A DNA stretch of 64,000 nt, taken from contig WPIO01000272.1 of NCBI GenBank assembly GCA_009760855.2, positions 90,800-154,799 on the forward strand. The letters run 5' to 3'. Shown piece by piece: positions 45,447 through 57,715 of the stretch (the stretch's first letter is position 1; each line of letters starts with the position of its first letter). The stretch is from Cristatella mucedo (taxonomy: Eukaryota > Bryozoa > Phylactolaemata > Cristatellidae). Position numbers and translations under genes: made by a program. Below the pieces are notes generated by a model. It made no database searches. It worked only from the letters and a program-made list of their open reading frames with translations, and had not been told where the DNA came from.

Positions 45447-46599
45447 AGCAAGAATTTGAAAATGTATTACGGAACTCATTTACACTAAAAACTCATGTAC
45501 GCTTGCTTACAATTTCCTTCAGAGGATAACCAAAAGCTGTATGTACACTAAGGTTACGAGGCTCTTTTCTTGAGCCCAATCTTAAGACATCTCATTCTAA
45601 ATTTTGGCATTCAAATGTGTCAAGCATTTCGCCATCAACAAATTGAATTGACTCTGCAAGATATTCACAATGAGAATAGTCTCACGTTTCTTACTTTCGG
45701 CGGCGGAGCAGCAAGAACCGCTTCATTTTTTTAGCAGCAGCTTTAATATGCGGCAAATTCTACTATTTCCACTATTTGTGTATCGTTTTTAAGTTTTTTG
45801 GGTAATTGCACCATCAACTATTTTTCTAAATTCTAAACTAACTCTCTCTCTCTCTCTCCATGGCTGCAATGACGATCGCAATATCCTTAGATTTTTTGCC
45901 CTTGAGAGATTTTTCTCTGATGCCCTTACATGTTACATTACGTTTTTTAAGCTCAGCCATCCTGATAGATCCATGAAGTACCCCGAGTAACGAACTGGTA
46001 GTCTGAGATCTTTCATTTTAAATTAGTGAATATTGAAGTAATTTCCGTCGGATATTCATGCAATTTAATTATCGGTACATCAACGTACTTAGCTAAGTTT
46101 TCACAAAGCCACGGCTAAGTGAGCTTAACGCATTAGTTTTCTGTAGCTCATTTAAAGCCTACGTAGCTTTTGATGCACCTAGTCACCACGTGGATGGTAA
46201 GCAACTAATAAGTTTTAACGGAGTTTTGAGTCAGAACCAACGGTTACTCAATATGGCAATATAAATAATAAATGCGAACACGGCCGAATCCACCCGAAAT
46301 GCTTATTTTGTAACTTCCGACTATTCACAGCATCAGCATTCTAAGAAGGAACGTCGGTAATTTCCCTTACAGCAATTTATAACCCAGAGAACAATTATAT
46401 TTTTATTGGGAAGACATGTATCATGATTATACACAAAGATTGAGATTAATGCCTTTATTTATATCCTGATTACAGGATTACAAATCAGACTTTTCAGTAT
46501 ATTTAGTTTAATTCTCAGATCCTGCCACTAGAAAAAATAACATGCTAGACAGCTACTTTGCAGGCTGGTCACAGAAATAAAAACTCCTCCGCCCTGTTG
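45447..46599. other. Unrecognised stretch
   Basis: A+T-rich with a short CT repeat at 45842-45858. No gene or repeat copy recognised. Confidence 0.5.
45842..45858 (+). repeat. (CT)n microsatellite
   Basis: Eight CT units followed by C. Confidence 0.9.
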
Positions 46600-47316
46600 A
46601 GCCTGCTCGGTTACAATGACTTGTCAAATCTGCCTACTTTCAGCTACGAAACATTGCTAAAACTCAGGCTTGTATAGATAAGGATACCACATCTAAGTTA
46701 GTCCATGCATTCGTGACATTCCGTCTCGACTTCTGCAACTCAATGCTTACTGGCCAACCGGCATCTGCGATCAGGTGATTGCAGCTGGTGCAAAACTCGG
46801 CAGCTAGGCTTGTCTGTCGTGAGCATCGCAGTAGCCACATCACACCCCTTCTCTCCGATTTGCACTGGCTACCAGTAGAGCAACGGATCGACTTCAAGGT
46901 TTCGTCGCTCACTTTTAGGTCACTTTATTCTTTTGCTCCAGCCTATCTCTCTGATCTACTCCCCACTAGGCCAAGCATTGTACCTTCTGCATTTCGGAAT
47001 CCAACAGTCTACCAATACCTTGTACAAGCCTTAAATTATTTCGAGACCGTGCATTTAGTGTGTATGCATCCAAAGCCTGGAACTCCCTCCAGACTTGCGT
47101 CAGATCATACCATGTCTTGACCACACTTAAAACGAACTTAAAAACACACCTATTTAGCACAGCATTTAGTGGGTCCCTGTGATTCGACCTTCATGAGCTT
47201 ATGCTTGCTGACACTGTGCATGCTGCATCTAACCACATTTGCATGGTGACCCTGTGCATGTCACCCTTAACCATGCTATTCATGTATTTTTTTATCAAGC
47301 ATGATATTAGTCACTA

Positions 47317-48325
47317 ACCGTCGGAATCTGCTGAAGCAACTGAGAAACTGAATGCTTACCTTGCCGATATTCGATCCGGGATGTCGGAAAACTTCCTGAA
47401 ATTAAATGACGATAAAACCGAACTGCTTCTCATAGGACACCCTAAGCGTGTGGCTGGATTAAAAGGCTTTGCTCTTCTAATAGGCGATGGTATTGTGCGA
47501 CCTTCACCACGTGCTCGTAATCTAGGTGTCGTGTTCGACAGCTGCCTCAATTTCAAAAGCTTCATTCAGAAGACTCCCTTTACAGCTAGCCATCACATCC
47601 GATCCCTATCCAAGATTAGAAGCTGTCTCCCGCAGTGGCTTGTAAAAAATTTAACTAGCTCTTTAGTTCTGCCTCGGCTTGATTATTGTAATTCCCTTTT
47701 GGCTGGGCTACCAAAGAAAGCTATAATGCCACTACAGCGGACTATGAATATGGCTGCAAGGCTGGTCTTCAAGTCCCAGCGGTTTGAGCACGCGTCACCT
47801 TTGCTGGAAGAGCTAGGATGGTTGCTGGTTGAGCAAAGGATACGGAGCAAAGTTCTTATGCTGACCCACAAGGCCCGCCACGGCTTGGCTCCTTCATACC
47901 TAGCTGAACTGCTACATCAGTTTCAGCCTGTTCGTGCCCACGGGTCCTGTGTGGTCAATAAATTAGCTGTCCCACTCCTCAGCTTAAAGACAGTTGGCGA
48001 CAGAAGCTTTAGCTCTGCAGGTCCTAGACTCTGGAACTCGCTTCCACAATTCTTACGCAACGACATCTACTCTCCAACTGCCGACTATGGCACATCTTTT
48101 TCAGCGGTCCTGAACTGTTACTTCTATGCTACTCACTACCTCAACTGCTCTCCTAACTCTGCTATGCTTCCCACTTTCTCTTTGTTGCGTGAGACGAAGT
48201 CTGTTGGCTACCGAATGCGTACCGAAAGCCGCTTAGGCTGTGAGTGTGCTATACAAAACTCTCCTGCGTAACGCCCACATGGTCTTTATGACTTTGTGGA
48301 GTTACTGACGAAGATACATTACATT
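47317..48325 (+). mobile_element. LINE family A, young 5'-truncated insertion in LINE B
   Basis: About 1 kb of A starting just after the YADD region (cgtcggaatctgctg) and ending with a single ACATT repeat. It lies within the 3' UTR of a B copy. No clear target duplication. It is the best-preserved A copy in the window. Confidence 0.93.
47381..48271 (+). pseudogene. C-terminal RT region of LINE family A, 296 codons open
   Basis: An uninterrupted frame from a Met (MSENFLKLNDDKTELLLIG) to the natural stop after CECAIQNSPA. Includes RNLGVVFDSCLNFKSF, VLPRLDYCNSLLAGLPKKA, NMAARLVFKSQRFEHASPLL, RHGLAPSYLAELLHQFQPVR and GPRLWNSLPQFLRND. It lacks endonuclease and the catalytic YADD, so it is a 5'-truncated fragment. 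The open frame reflects youth, not function. Confidence 0.9.
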
Positions 48326-48425
48326 ATTCAATTGCATTTCCCTTTGCAGCCAATGTAAAGCGCCTAGAAAGAGATTTAGTTCTCCGAGGGCGCTTTATCA
48401 AGTGCATCATTATTATTATTATTAG

Positions 48426-49107
48426 GTGTACAAATCAATAGCAATTGCGTTGCTTTACACGGATCGTTCTAATGACGTATTCATAAGTATCCTAATTTTG
48501 AATCCCCAAGTCTTTTAGATTGTATGGACTAATTCCTGCGTGGACACTAAAATTTCGGGTTGCTGGTTTAACTTCCGAAACCAAAAGGACAAATTCAATG
48601 TTCAAGTCCCATGAGCCGCATGCTTCCAAACTGAGTGAGGTATAAAAGTCCGACGTTGCTGATATGTATATTGCATTTCTCCATTCTTACCCACAAAACA
48701 TGTTATATCGAAAGCAAACTAAATTCAAGCTCTTAAAGACTTCCAATTATACATAAACTCAATCGATTTGTCAAGTTCTTTAAAAGATTATAGTTTAGAC
48801 TTCAGAATCCAAGAAATTCTCATTTTCACCCCAATTAGGGCTGGTAATATTTTTTCTCAGAGCTACACGTAATTAGATGCCGCGTACCCAGCCCTCTAAG
48901 CCAAAAGATATCTTGGATTGCAAGTGGTTCTTTTGTCAAAAGCAATGGCATGACTTTATCTAGCATACTAAATGGGTTCGTATCTCTGGAAAACCGACCT
49001 GAATTGACGACCTTTGATCGGCAGCTGACTCAAAGAAAGCAATCAATACTAAACGCAGACTTGAGAAGAGGTCTATAAATTCAAGTCACTTTCACGAAGA
49101 AGATAAT
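48426..49107. other. Unrecognised stretch
   Basis: No supported gene or repeat. Confidence 0.5.
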
Positions 49108-49805
49108 TATTATATGGTTTTATCACTCACTTCATATCCCTTCATTCTTTGGCTCCAGCCTACCTGTCAGGTCGGTGGGTTGTAATGACTCACTAGGTAA
49201 GGCGGTTGCTTTTCACGACGTCGGCCCGAGGTCCTGTGGTGGGCGATCCTGTGGTGGGCGATCCTCTTTCGCCACTGCAAACGGTGGTGATAGCCGTCAA
49301 GGCTCTTCTGTCGCTATACAAAAAGAGGCTGTTAAATCAGCCAGTATTTTTTATTTTCTCCCCCACTAGACTAAGCATCGTACAATTTGCTTTTTGGAAT
49401 CTCACTGCTTACAAATACCTCTTTGGAAACTCAAATCCCTCGGAGATTGCATTTCGTTTGTGTGCTCCGGACCCTAGAATTCACTCTCGACTTGCGTCAC
49501 GATATCTCTTGACTTGACCACATTTAAAAAGGAATCTTACAGCGTACCTATTTATTTCAGAATTCAACGGTTCCCTGCGATTCTTCCGTTGTATTCTTAG
49601 GTATGCTGACCCTGTGCATGCTGCCACTAACCATACTTGCATGCTGACCCTGTGCATGTTATTCCTAACCATGCTATTATTGTTGCCTATCGGGCATGCT
49701 ACCACTAACCGTTGGATCGTGCTTCATTGGCAGCAATTGTGAAGCACCTAGAAATAGATTGAATTATCTGAGGGCACTTTATTAAATGTATTATTATTAT
49801 TATTA
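49108..49805 (+). mobile_element. LINE family B 3' copy split by SINE1
   Basis: Starts with 'ggttttatcactcacttc' of the C-terminal region, is interrupted at about 49171-49352, and resumes at 'ctcccccactagactaagc'. It continues through the UTR, hairpin (arms GAAGCACC and GGGCACTTT) and (ATT)n at about 49790-49810. Confidence 0.85.
49171..49352 (+). mobile_element. SINE1 copy inside LINE B
   Basis: A tRNA-like head (tgactcactaggtaaggcggttg; A box with one mismatch), a body with gtggtgatagccgtcaagg and ctcttctgtcgctatacaaa, and an A/T-rich 3' end. It contains a tandem duplication of gtggtgggcgatcct at about 49220-49249. Other copies are at 30801 and 63857. Confidence 0.82.
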
Positions 49806-50522
49806 TTATTAATTTTGCTACACAATTCAATTGAAATTAAAGCTAAGTAAATCGGCTGAAAACTTGTTCGATCCATATGACATGTAACCCTACACATTAA
49901 TTTCAAATGTCATATTCTTAACTGTGTACAGACAAGAACATTTATCAGTGATCTACTTAGCAACTGTTAAAGCATTTTTAGAGATTTTTTGAATGTTAGA
50001 CATAATTGATGGGACACCTAATACTTTATTTATGTTTCTCCAGTAATTAAAAACTACAATGCCCTGCAACTAGTCATTTTTTGTTCTATCACGATCTGAG
50101 TTATAAATGAGACAAAAAACGTCAAGAGTTTGATGAATGCACCGCTTTGCTGCAGGGGATAGGGCTAATGATCATTCAATCATTGACTTCAGATAAAATG
50201 ACAGATGACAGCAGAGAGTGAGCACTAAATTGAAATCGCTTGGTGGACGTGCCTTAAGTTCGTTATTCTGTCTGTCAGGAACTTGCTTCAACTTGTTTCC
50301 ATTTCCTGCTTCCTCGTAATTCATTATTTTAGTTTCACGGGATGAAACATTTGTTGAGCTTAGCAATCCCCTGAATCCAGTTAACTTGAAATATTAGTTA
50401 TCATGCTTATACCTATACGTGATTCGGTGCATATTGATTACCTTGCATAGCATCCCACTGATGGTGGACCTAACGTCGTATTTGTGTCTTTATCAGTTAG
50501 TATAAACACAACACTTAATAAA
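49806..50522. other. Unrecognised stretch
   Basis: No supported gene or repeat. Confidence 0.5.
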
Positions 50523-50632
50523 ATATAATGCATTTATATAGCGCCCCAAGAGAACTTAATCTCTATTCAGGTGCTTCACATACGCCTCGGGGCTCGAGCC
50601 CATGACCTCTGTCAGACCTTGGTCGGACCAGC
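50523..50632 (-). mobile_element. SINE2 copy, minus strand, 5'-truncated
   Basis: On the minus strand it carries the LINE-B-like tail (arms GCACC/GGGGCGC around AATAGAGATTAAGTTCTCT) and the B-box region (GGGCTCGAGCCC). The head is cut off after ccgaccaagg, so the A box is missing. Confidence 0.82.
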
Positions 50633-50927
50633 TCCGTGCTTTATTTTTATCGGTTGATTCTGCGTTGGTCATCAACCTTCGTTAGTGCTTGTCGTGCAGA
50701 GAACTTAAACCACCTTAGCAGGTACGTTCCATTACAAAAGGCCCACCATCATCATTTTGATTGTAGTGGAAGATTACCTTTAGTCGCTCGCACATGCATT
50801 TGTTACTTTTATTGTAAAACTTAATTACCAACTACCTCAGTACCAATGGTAATCCATTCTTCGATTTTGACGGTTTTGTGCTACAAGAGTTTGGGGGTTT
50901 TATTTTAAGGTGCTTTATTTTACTGTA

Positions 50928-51262
50928 ACATATCTCCGTCTGTAACTCCATAAAGCTACGTAAACTAAGTGGGTGGTACGCCGGTTTTTCGGTAGCCCGC
51001 TCAAAGCCTAAGTGGTTCTCTCAGCAAGCATGCAGTAGCCAACAGACCTCATTTCACGCAGACAAGAGAAAGTGGGATGCTTAGCTGATCCTGGAGGGCA
51101 GTCAGCGAAGCGATTATCGTGAAAAAGTGACGACTCTTGACGGCTGGAAAAGATGTGCCACAGTCAGCAGCCGGAGAACGTATTTCGTAGCGTACAAATT
51201 GTGGAAGTGAGTTCCCCAACTCATTCTTGCAGAGAAAAAGTGACTGTCACCAATGATTTCCT
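50928..51262 (-). mobile_element. LINE family A 3' fragment, minus strand
   Basis: Antisense of the A 3' end: gtaacatatctccgtctgtaa, then the complement of the RLGCE end, the THYLNC region and the GTRFHNLYATK-like block (GPRLWNSLPQFLRND equivalent). Diverged. Confidence 0.75.
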
Positions 51263-51774
51263 GTCGGCTTAATTGAATTATAAAAAAATTAAAATTCAAT
51301 GCATTCAAATTTCTCATTCATTGAAACCTGTCTTTTCTCGTGTAGCCTTTGTCGTAAATTAGGCATTTGCTGAAATTTAGCTGAATAAAATTCTTTCGTT
51401 TCTTCACGGTTATCTTCTTTAGGTGGAGTTTGAGGAATGAGACGATTTCCTAGATCTAGGCAGTTTGATGCTAAGTCGCGCCATCAGCTAATTTGTGTGC
51501 GGCTTGTTTCTGAAATTTTCGAGCACCCACTGGGCAACCTTTACTCTGATGTTCCGCAGCTACTGTAATGACAGAATCGCTCGTGCACAAGGCTCGAGAA
51601 AAACCACAGACTGAATACCGAAATTGCTACTCCTTGGGCTCTTCAGGTGCATTTCATTTAATAGACTTCTCTAGCTCGTCAAGCTATTATTTCCTTCCCT
51701 TAGGGAATCTTCGAAGGACTATATAATTATATAAAGCTATAACATTTCCATGGTTCCTGTACCTCTGTCGGGCA
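51263..51774. other. Unrecognised stretch
   Basis: No supported gene or repeat upstream of the CpG-rich block. Confidence 0.5.
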
Positions 51775-52240
51775 CGGCTGGTGCTTAAGACTGCCCTGCT
51801 GCCGGCAGAGAAGACTTGCGGAGCTCTGCCGGTCCTTATACGGCTTGCCGCGCTTCAGCTGGACACTATCCGTCCGCACTGTGCTCAGCCGGAGGCCTCG
51901 GTCGCGTACGCTTTACGATCAACTCGGCGATCCTCCGTGTCGTTCAAGCCTGCCGCACCCTGTGCTCCCCCAGACATGTGCACGAAACGTGTCGCACGTC
52001 ACCGCCTCGACCGGGCCGTTGACAGCGTTCAGCCTTCGTCTGACGAGGAGCGCTCAAAGTGCCAGAGCGAAGACGCCTTCGGCCCTGGAAACAGGGCTGA
52101 AATCGGGCATCAGCCCAGCTTTGCTGAGGGCGGATGCCCGACGAGGATGCTCGGACGTCTTGGTGGTCTCAATGGACCCCGACGAGGTGGAGCACGAATG
52201 ACGAATGCTACCAATGGATTGAGCAGAACCCGGGCATGAC
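51775..52240. other. CpG-rich block with overlapping open frames
   Basis: In contrast to its A+T-rich surroundings, this block is dense in CpG: I count 19 CpG in about 165 nt from 51796. Frames are open on + at 51781-52239 (152 codons), 51845-52201 (118) and 51816-52022, and on - at 52054-52260. Such overlap is expected from G+C-rich sequence, because stops are rare there. None shows a recognised domain. It could be a promoter island, a 5' exon or part of an unrecognised element. Confidence 0.5.
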
Positions 52241-52867
52241 CACATCGATGTTCCTGTCATCTTTGCTACCTAGAATTCTAACGATCATACGAAGGAGAAC
52301 TTATTCACTGGTAGTTGCCTGAATGGTTCAAATCCCGGCTGGCAATTTCCTGATAATCATTCTAGTCTATCATTTTCACAAGATAGACTGTGACAATTTT
52401 TCAAAAATCCTGAACACCAGAAGAAGGGAAGAGACTATGCGATATTTTTTTCCTAGGACCTCTAAATCCAATGTAGGCTTTCCAAGTACCGTTCAAACTG
52501 TAGTCAATACCGATTGCATTCCAAAAGCTCTTTATCCAGTTTAACATTAAGTTACGACTTAATGCTTTTGTAATGTCTCGATAAGTAAACAACAAAGAGT
52601 ATGGAATAGGGCTTCAAAGTGGAGAGTCTTTATTCAAACGGCCCTAACTATAGTATGCATTTCATCTACGGAAAAACTTGCGATAAACATTTTAGCGGAG
52701 GTTTTAGGCTGGGATTCAGTGCATGCATTGTGTGGAGGTGCGGTTTTGGGCGGTGGATGCACACATGCTTAGGAGTGTCCGGCGAAGAAGGCAGAAAAAG
52801 TATCAGCCGTACGGGTAATATCCAGCAAATGATACCACTCACCCTATCAAGCATATCAGTTCACTTA
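52241..52867. other. Unrecognised stretch
   Basis: No supported gene; the short frames lack motifs. Confidence 0.45.
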
Positions 52868-53470
52868 AATAATAATAATACAATTGATAAAGCGCCCACA
52901 GAGAACTCATACTCTTTCTAGGCGCTTTACATTTTATGTAAAGAAAAGATGACCGAGTGGTGAGTGGTATCATGCTTCATAAAGAACATGAATAACATGG
53001 TTAGGGATGACATGCACAGGGTCAGTATGCAAGTTTCGTTAGTGGCAGCATGCAACGGTGTCAGCGCGCATAAACACGTTAAGGAGGAAACTTGGGGACC
53101 CACTAAATGCTGTTCTAAATAGGTGAGTTTTTAATTTCTTGTAAATGTGGAGCAGTCAGGAAATGTCGTGACGGAAGTTGGGAGTGAGTCCACGCTTTGG
53201 GAACATACGAACTAAACGCACGGTCTGCTAAGGATTTCAGGTTAGCCTTAGGTATAGGTAAGCAGTTCGATTCCGAAAAGCAAGTGGTACTATGCTAAGC
53301 CTGGAGTAAATCTGAGTAGGCTGGAGCCGAAGAATAATGGGAGCTACAATTGAGTGACTAAACATTGAATTCCATGCATTGTTTGACTGGTAGCCAGTGC
53401 AGGTCGGCGAGAAGTGGTGTGATGGCAACTGCGACGTTCACGGCAGACAAGCCTAGCTGCAAAGTTTCGC
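52868..53470 (-). mobile_element. LINE family B 3' copy, minus strand
   Basis: Starts with (AAT)n and the antisense hairpin with complete arms (AAAGCGCCC...GGCGCTTT). The antisense UTR and C-terminal domain follow to the NSAARL block at about 53465. Frames are broken. Confidence 0.87.
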
Positions 53471-53669
53471 ATTTCCTAACAGGATTGTATATCTACTGTT
53501 CTTTTTCGTCATTTAATAAAAATATTTACTCTCTAATTTTAATAATGATCGCATTATCAGTGGCATTTGACGCTATTACAAACTGAGCCAATGTAGCGTT
53601 TCCCTTTCCACCCTTAATTATTGACAATGCTGTAAAACATGTGGAGAACAACTATCTTCTGCAGAATTT

Positions 53670-53765
53670 GACAAGAAGTACTGAAAGGCACTTCCTTTGC
53701 AGTAAATAAAAATTGCCTAAAAAGAGATTTAGTTCTCTGAGGATGCTATATAAAATGTATCATTT
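53670..53765 (+). mobile_element. LINE family B tail fragment
   Basis: Contains cttcctttgcag, then a decayed hairpin (TTGCC...GATGC) around AAGAGATTTAGTTCTCT, ending in tatataaaatgtatcattt. Only the last 90-100 nt of the family. Confidence 0.75.
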
Positions 53766-56489
53766 TTCAACTTTTTTCTTCAGCCAATATTGAAGCGGCA
53801 GTGCGCTAAATCGGATGTAATAAGAATGATATTCAAGCGCAGTTACTATATTTTGACTGCTGTGAAAGAGTATGCGATAATACATGGCGAACCCATGGTA
53901 AAAGCTGAAGCTGTTTAGTTTAGCTGGGCAGTAAGTTTTGCAACATGATATGGCCATGGCCATGGCACGCGAGCGCATTTGAGCTCAAGGCAGTGAACTG
54001 TACGACGATTGCAGTACGCAAATGGCCGCCGTGGAACGCCTGTAATCCTTTGAAGCTGTCAAATAGACTCCACTAAGCTAGGATTGTGGGCTTTTATCGT
54101 GTGGCACTGTTGTTTTTATTGCTGCCGCTATTATTGCGCTAATGCCGCCGTGCATGGATGCAATGGCGCCTGACCTAGAAGTAGCTAGTCGCACTAGCAA
54201 GGCTCGGGGCTTCGCTGGTATTCTTCCTGCGTCTTCTGGAACTCAAACCGTCACGAGCGCATTGTTATCGACCAGGTTCTTTTGGAAGTGGAAGCCACTA
54301 CACCCCATTTATAACATTATAGCTTTATCGCGATGCCATTATGATAGTTTATCAAGGAAACAAAAAAGCGAAAACTCTTTTGGTAAACAGTGAAAGCAGT
54401 GAACGGCACCACATTCGCGAACTCTATCGGCATTGGAAAAAACGTCTCGGTCGGGCAAGGAAACAAAAACCCGCTAACCGGCAAGTTTAACGTTCTCCAG
54501 TATTTGGCGCAGGAATTTCATCAGATGAAGCACAAATTGATTGAGGCAGAAACGGCACGGTCAAGCAGCTGCAGGAAAGCGTTGACGGCAAAGCAGCTGC
54601 TTGGGCTGATCTATAGCCAGCCGAGTTCTCGGCCGGCTTTTATCTTTCCTCCAGCGTGCAATAGTGTTATCTCTGCTCCGCCGCTTGGCTGTGCAAAGAG
54701 ATCGCATTCCTAGCTGTTGACTCTCCGGTAGCTGGCAGGCATGATGAAAGGCCTCACGTATCCACTGCTCTCGATGGCGGCGATCGCTGCGTAGTGGATA
54801 TACTCCGTACTGCTGCTAGGAGTGTCTCGTTGACTCGGCCTTACGCGGCGCGGTTACCAGCGGACTTCTGAGTGTCTAGAATTGAGACATTCTGCAAACG
54901 TCGCTTCTCAGGAGGTAAGAACTGAATCCACTGACATGTTGAATCAAGACTTTGCACACCCGTTGATGGTCATTATTTACAGCATTTCTCAAATATCACT
55001 CGCTTAAAACTGATTTTGAGTAACTTTTGGTCGACCTTTGAATAATTTTGGGAGAGTATTTACAGAGGACTATGTGCTGTGATATTATTTATGCCCAGGA
55101 AGACCAATTAGGCATCACTTAGGGACCGGTAGCTAGCTGTGCTATCCCAAATTAAAATGCTTTTGTTAAAACGCACTCACACACTGACACTTTATATCCC
55201 TCGTCTTCAAAATTACTTTTTAATAGGGCTGACCATTGTGTCACCATTTGAGCGAGAATATACAGATGATAAGATTTGCCGTGCGTTTAATGAAGACCTA
55301 AAAAATTGTAAGCGTATCACGGATTTTTGCAAGCTCATTACATAGACGTCCACAAGTTCACGCCACAACCAGTACATATCACGGTTTATATTATTGTTAA
55401 ATTCCCCAGCCTACCTCAAATAAAAAATGTGAAGTGAGTTATTTTAGTTGATCCTCTAAGTTTTCCACTTGACTTTAAATAGCGGTTTTGAATGCATACT
55501 ATCGGCTCTATTGACTCCAGTTTATTTGAGTTAGCCTCAAATGAACTATAAACTCTGGAAAATCATTGCTAAAGGTTCCAAATGGCTTAAAGCCCAAAGA
55601 CTTCATTACGGACCAACAGTATGTCGCCAAATGATGCTATAAGAGACATTTGATGTGACGCTAGAACTTCAATTTTTCTCACAGTTTTGGCATATTTTCT
55701 AATGCATTTTTTTAACGCACTAATTTCCTTAACTATTATGAAATGTTATGACTAACCGATGCTCATAATTCCTTGCTAGCGACCGTACAATTTCTAGTAA
55801 GATCATTGGCTATCTTGGAACACTAGTCTTTTTTCATAATTGGCGCTGTAATTTTTCCAGCAAAACTTGAAATTAATAAGTCTATATACAGCTCATCTAG
55901 ATACAGGTTAAAATACAAGGGCCTATTACGAGATCCGAATTTACGAGTTGAAACTAGGCAACTCCATCAAAGACCTATTTCAATATAAGCCACCAACCTT
56001 GACTTCTTTCGAATACTCTCCAATATTCTCTGTAAGACTCTAGTGATTATGTGCCAGCCAAATCAACCATTGGCAAGACATCTTCATTTAAAAATCTAAA
56101 TCAGTTCTTAATAATTTTGAGTTTTAATAGTCTTTTCTGCGAAATAGACTACAACATTTTGCAAGTCTTGCGGATGCGTAGAATTAAATGCTCGAAAATC
56201 ATATGCAAATAGTAACAATTTAATTGCTAGCAAAGTTTCTTTGAATATTTCAAATAGGAAAAAAGATTATGTAATTATGCGTTACATTTATACTCACCAG
56301 TACACTTTTAAGCTAAAATTTGAGTTAATTTAAATACGTTACATACATATTTGCATTAGTACAAGAGCTTGACTGCACAAATAGTAGTATCATGATTATG
56401 CTAGATGTTTTGTAAATGGTATCACTTATGATGTGCAAGGGATTTGGTCACCTACCCATCAGCGCTGCATAATGTGTTTATGGGTCTAA
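53766..56489. other. Unidentified 2.7-kb stretch, partly G+C-richer
   Basis: From about 53950 to 54900 the sequence is visibly richer in G+C and CpG. It holds two adjacent open + frames, 54142-54393 and 54390-54713, with a charged segment (YLAQEFHQMKHKLIEAETA) but no recognised domain. The remainder to 56489 is A+T-rich with nothing recognised. Confidence 0.4.
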
Positions 56490-57192
56490 TATTATTAATA
56501 ATACTAATAATACACTTGATAAAGCGCTCTCAGAGAACTCAATCTCTCTCTAGGCGCTTTACATTTGCTGCAAAGGGAAATGCAATTGAATGGTGAGTAA
56601 AATCGTGCTTGAGAAAAAAAATGAATAACATGATTAGGGGTGACATGCACAGGGTCAGCATGCAAATGTAGTTAGTGGCTGCCTCCACAGTGTCAGCATG
56701 CATAAGCACATCAAGGACGAATCACGGGGACCCACGAAATGCTGACCTAAATATGTGTGTTTTTAAATTCTTTTTAAATGTGGTCAGGTCAGGGGATGTT
56801 CTGACGCAAGTCTGAAGGGAGTTCCAGGCTTTGGGAGCATACGAACTAAATGCACGGTCTCCAAAGGATTTGAGGTTTGTACTGGGTATTCGTAGACTGT
56901 TGGATTCCGAAAATCGGGTGGTACGATGCTTGGCCTGATGGGGAAGTATATCTGAGATAGGCTGGAGCCATTGAATGAAGGGACCTAAAAGTGAGCGACA
57001 AAACCTTGAAGTCAATCCGTTGCTTGACTGGTAGCCAGTGCAGGTCGGCAAGAAGTGGAGTAATGTGGCAACTGCGACGCTCACGACAGACAAGCCTAGC
57101 TGCGGAGTTTTGCAACAGCTGCAATCGCCTGATCGCACATGCTGGTGGGCCAGCGAGCAGTGAGTTGCAGAAGTCGAGACGGGATGTCTAGC
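56490..57192 (-). mobile_element. LINE family B 3' copy, minus strand, well preserved
   Basis: Antisense tail, full hairpin (AAAGCGC...GGCGCTTTA), UTR and C-terminal domain. The minus frame 56846-57124 has [21 protein letters not shown] and LHWLPVKQRIDFKVLSLTF. A small deletion in AYLSDLL shifts into the frame that ends at 56722. It stops at about 57192 at the SRLDFCNS block. Confidence 0.9.
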
Positions 57193-57504
57193 AGCGCTGA
57201 AACTCATGACAAGGCTTCGCTCGCTGCAGTGGCTAAGTCCAAGCATTTGTGCCGTGTCCAAGAAGCAGTGCAAATGCAGCTGGAACCTTAGCATATCTAA
57301 TTTATGACTTAAGAATTCCCTGTTTTGGTATACCGTTTGTACGATGTTTGAGAAAGAACTGTTGCCTACAAGTTTAGTCTTTTGAGTTGCAGTGTCTTGC
57401 CTTATGGCATCAGTAGGCAGTACTCCTAGTTCGCAGTATTTGCACTCACCAATATTGACACTTTCTACCGAAGACGTCTTTGCAATATTAGGACAAAGTT
57501 TCAT

Positions 57505-57505
<1 letters not shown>
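57193..57505 (-). other. Unidentified minus-strand open frame joined to LINE B
   Basis: The minus frame from a Met near 57504 (MKLCPNIAKTSSVESVNIGE) runs in frame into the LINE B remnant. The 100 or so residues before the LINE contain a CxxC (CKYCEL) and a mixed hydrophobic and polar composition without known domain signature. It may be chance, an exon fragment or part of another repeat. Confidence 0.25.

Positions 57506-57507
<2 letters not shown>

Positions 57508-57536
<29 letters not shown>
57508..57536 (+). repeat. (AT)n microsatellite
   Basis: About 14 TA units, followed by impure TA-rich sequence to about 57580. Confidence 0.95.
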
Positions 57537-57715
57537 CGTGCGTATAAATAAATATACGTAGAATATATGTATATATGTGTGTGCAACTTCCAAAGCTCTG
57601 GCCGTACTGCAGCACGTTTCAAAGTATTCTAGCGTAGGTATTCGGTCTCCCGGTGTGGTCCCACTGTTTAGTTACTCAGTCTGACCCCTAACCGCTGACC
57701 CTTCAAAGCTTCTGA

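Larger units (their letters stand above)
46600..48425 (+). mobile_element. LINE family B copy split by a LINE A insertion
   Basis: The C-terminal region starts near 46610 (TVKSAYFQLRNIAKT-like). The frame 46779-47120 has NSAARLVCREHRSSHITPLL and LHWLPVEQRIDFK. The 3' UTR is cut at about 47316 after 'catgatattagtcac'. It resumes at about 48326 with 'attcaattgcatttcccttt', hairpin and (ATT)n ending at about 48425. The two halves join perfectly in other B copies. Confidence 0.92.

Noticed and set aside
49171-49352. CRISPR-like or other regularly spaced array
   Set aside because: Only a two-unit tandem duplication within a SINE; no spaced repeats anywhere in the window.
53945-53965. ggccat repeats as a functional site
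   Set aside because: A short run of three units without context.
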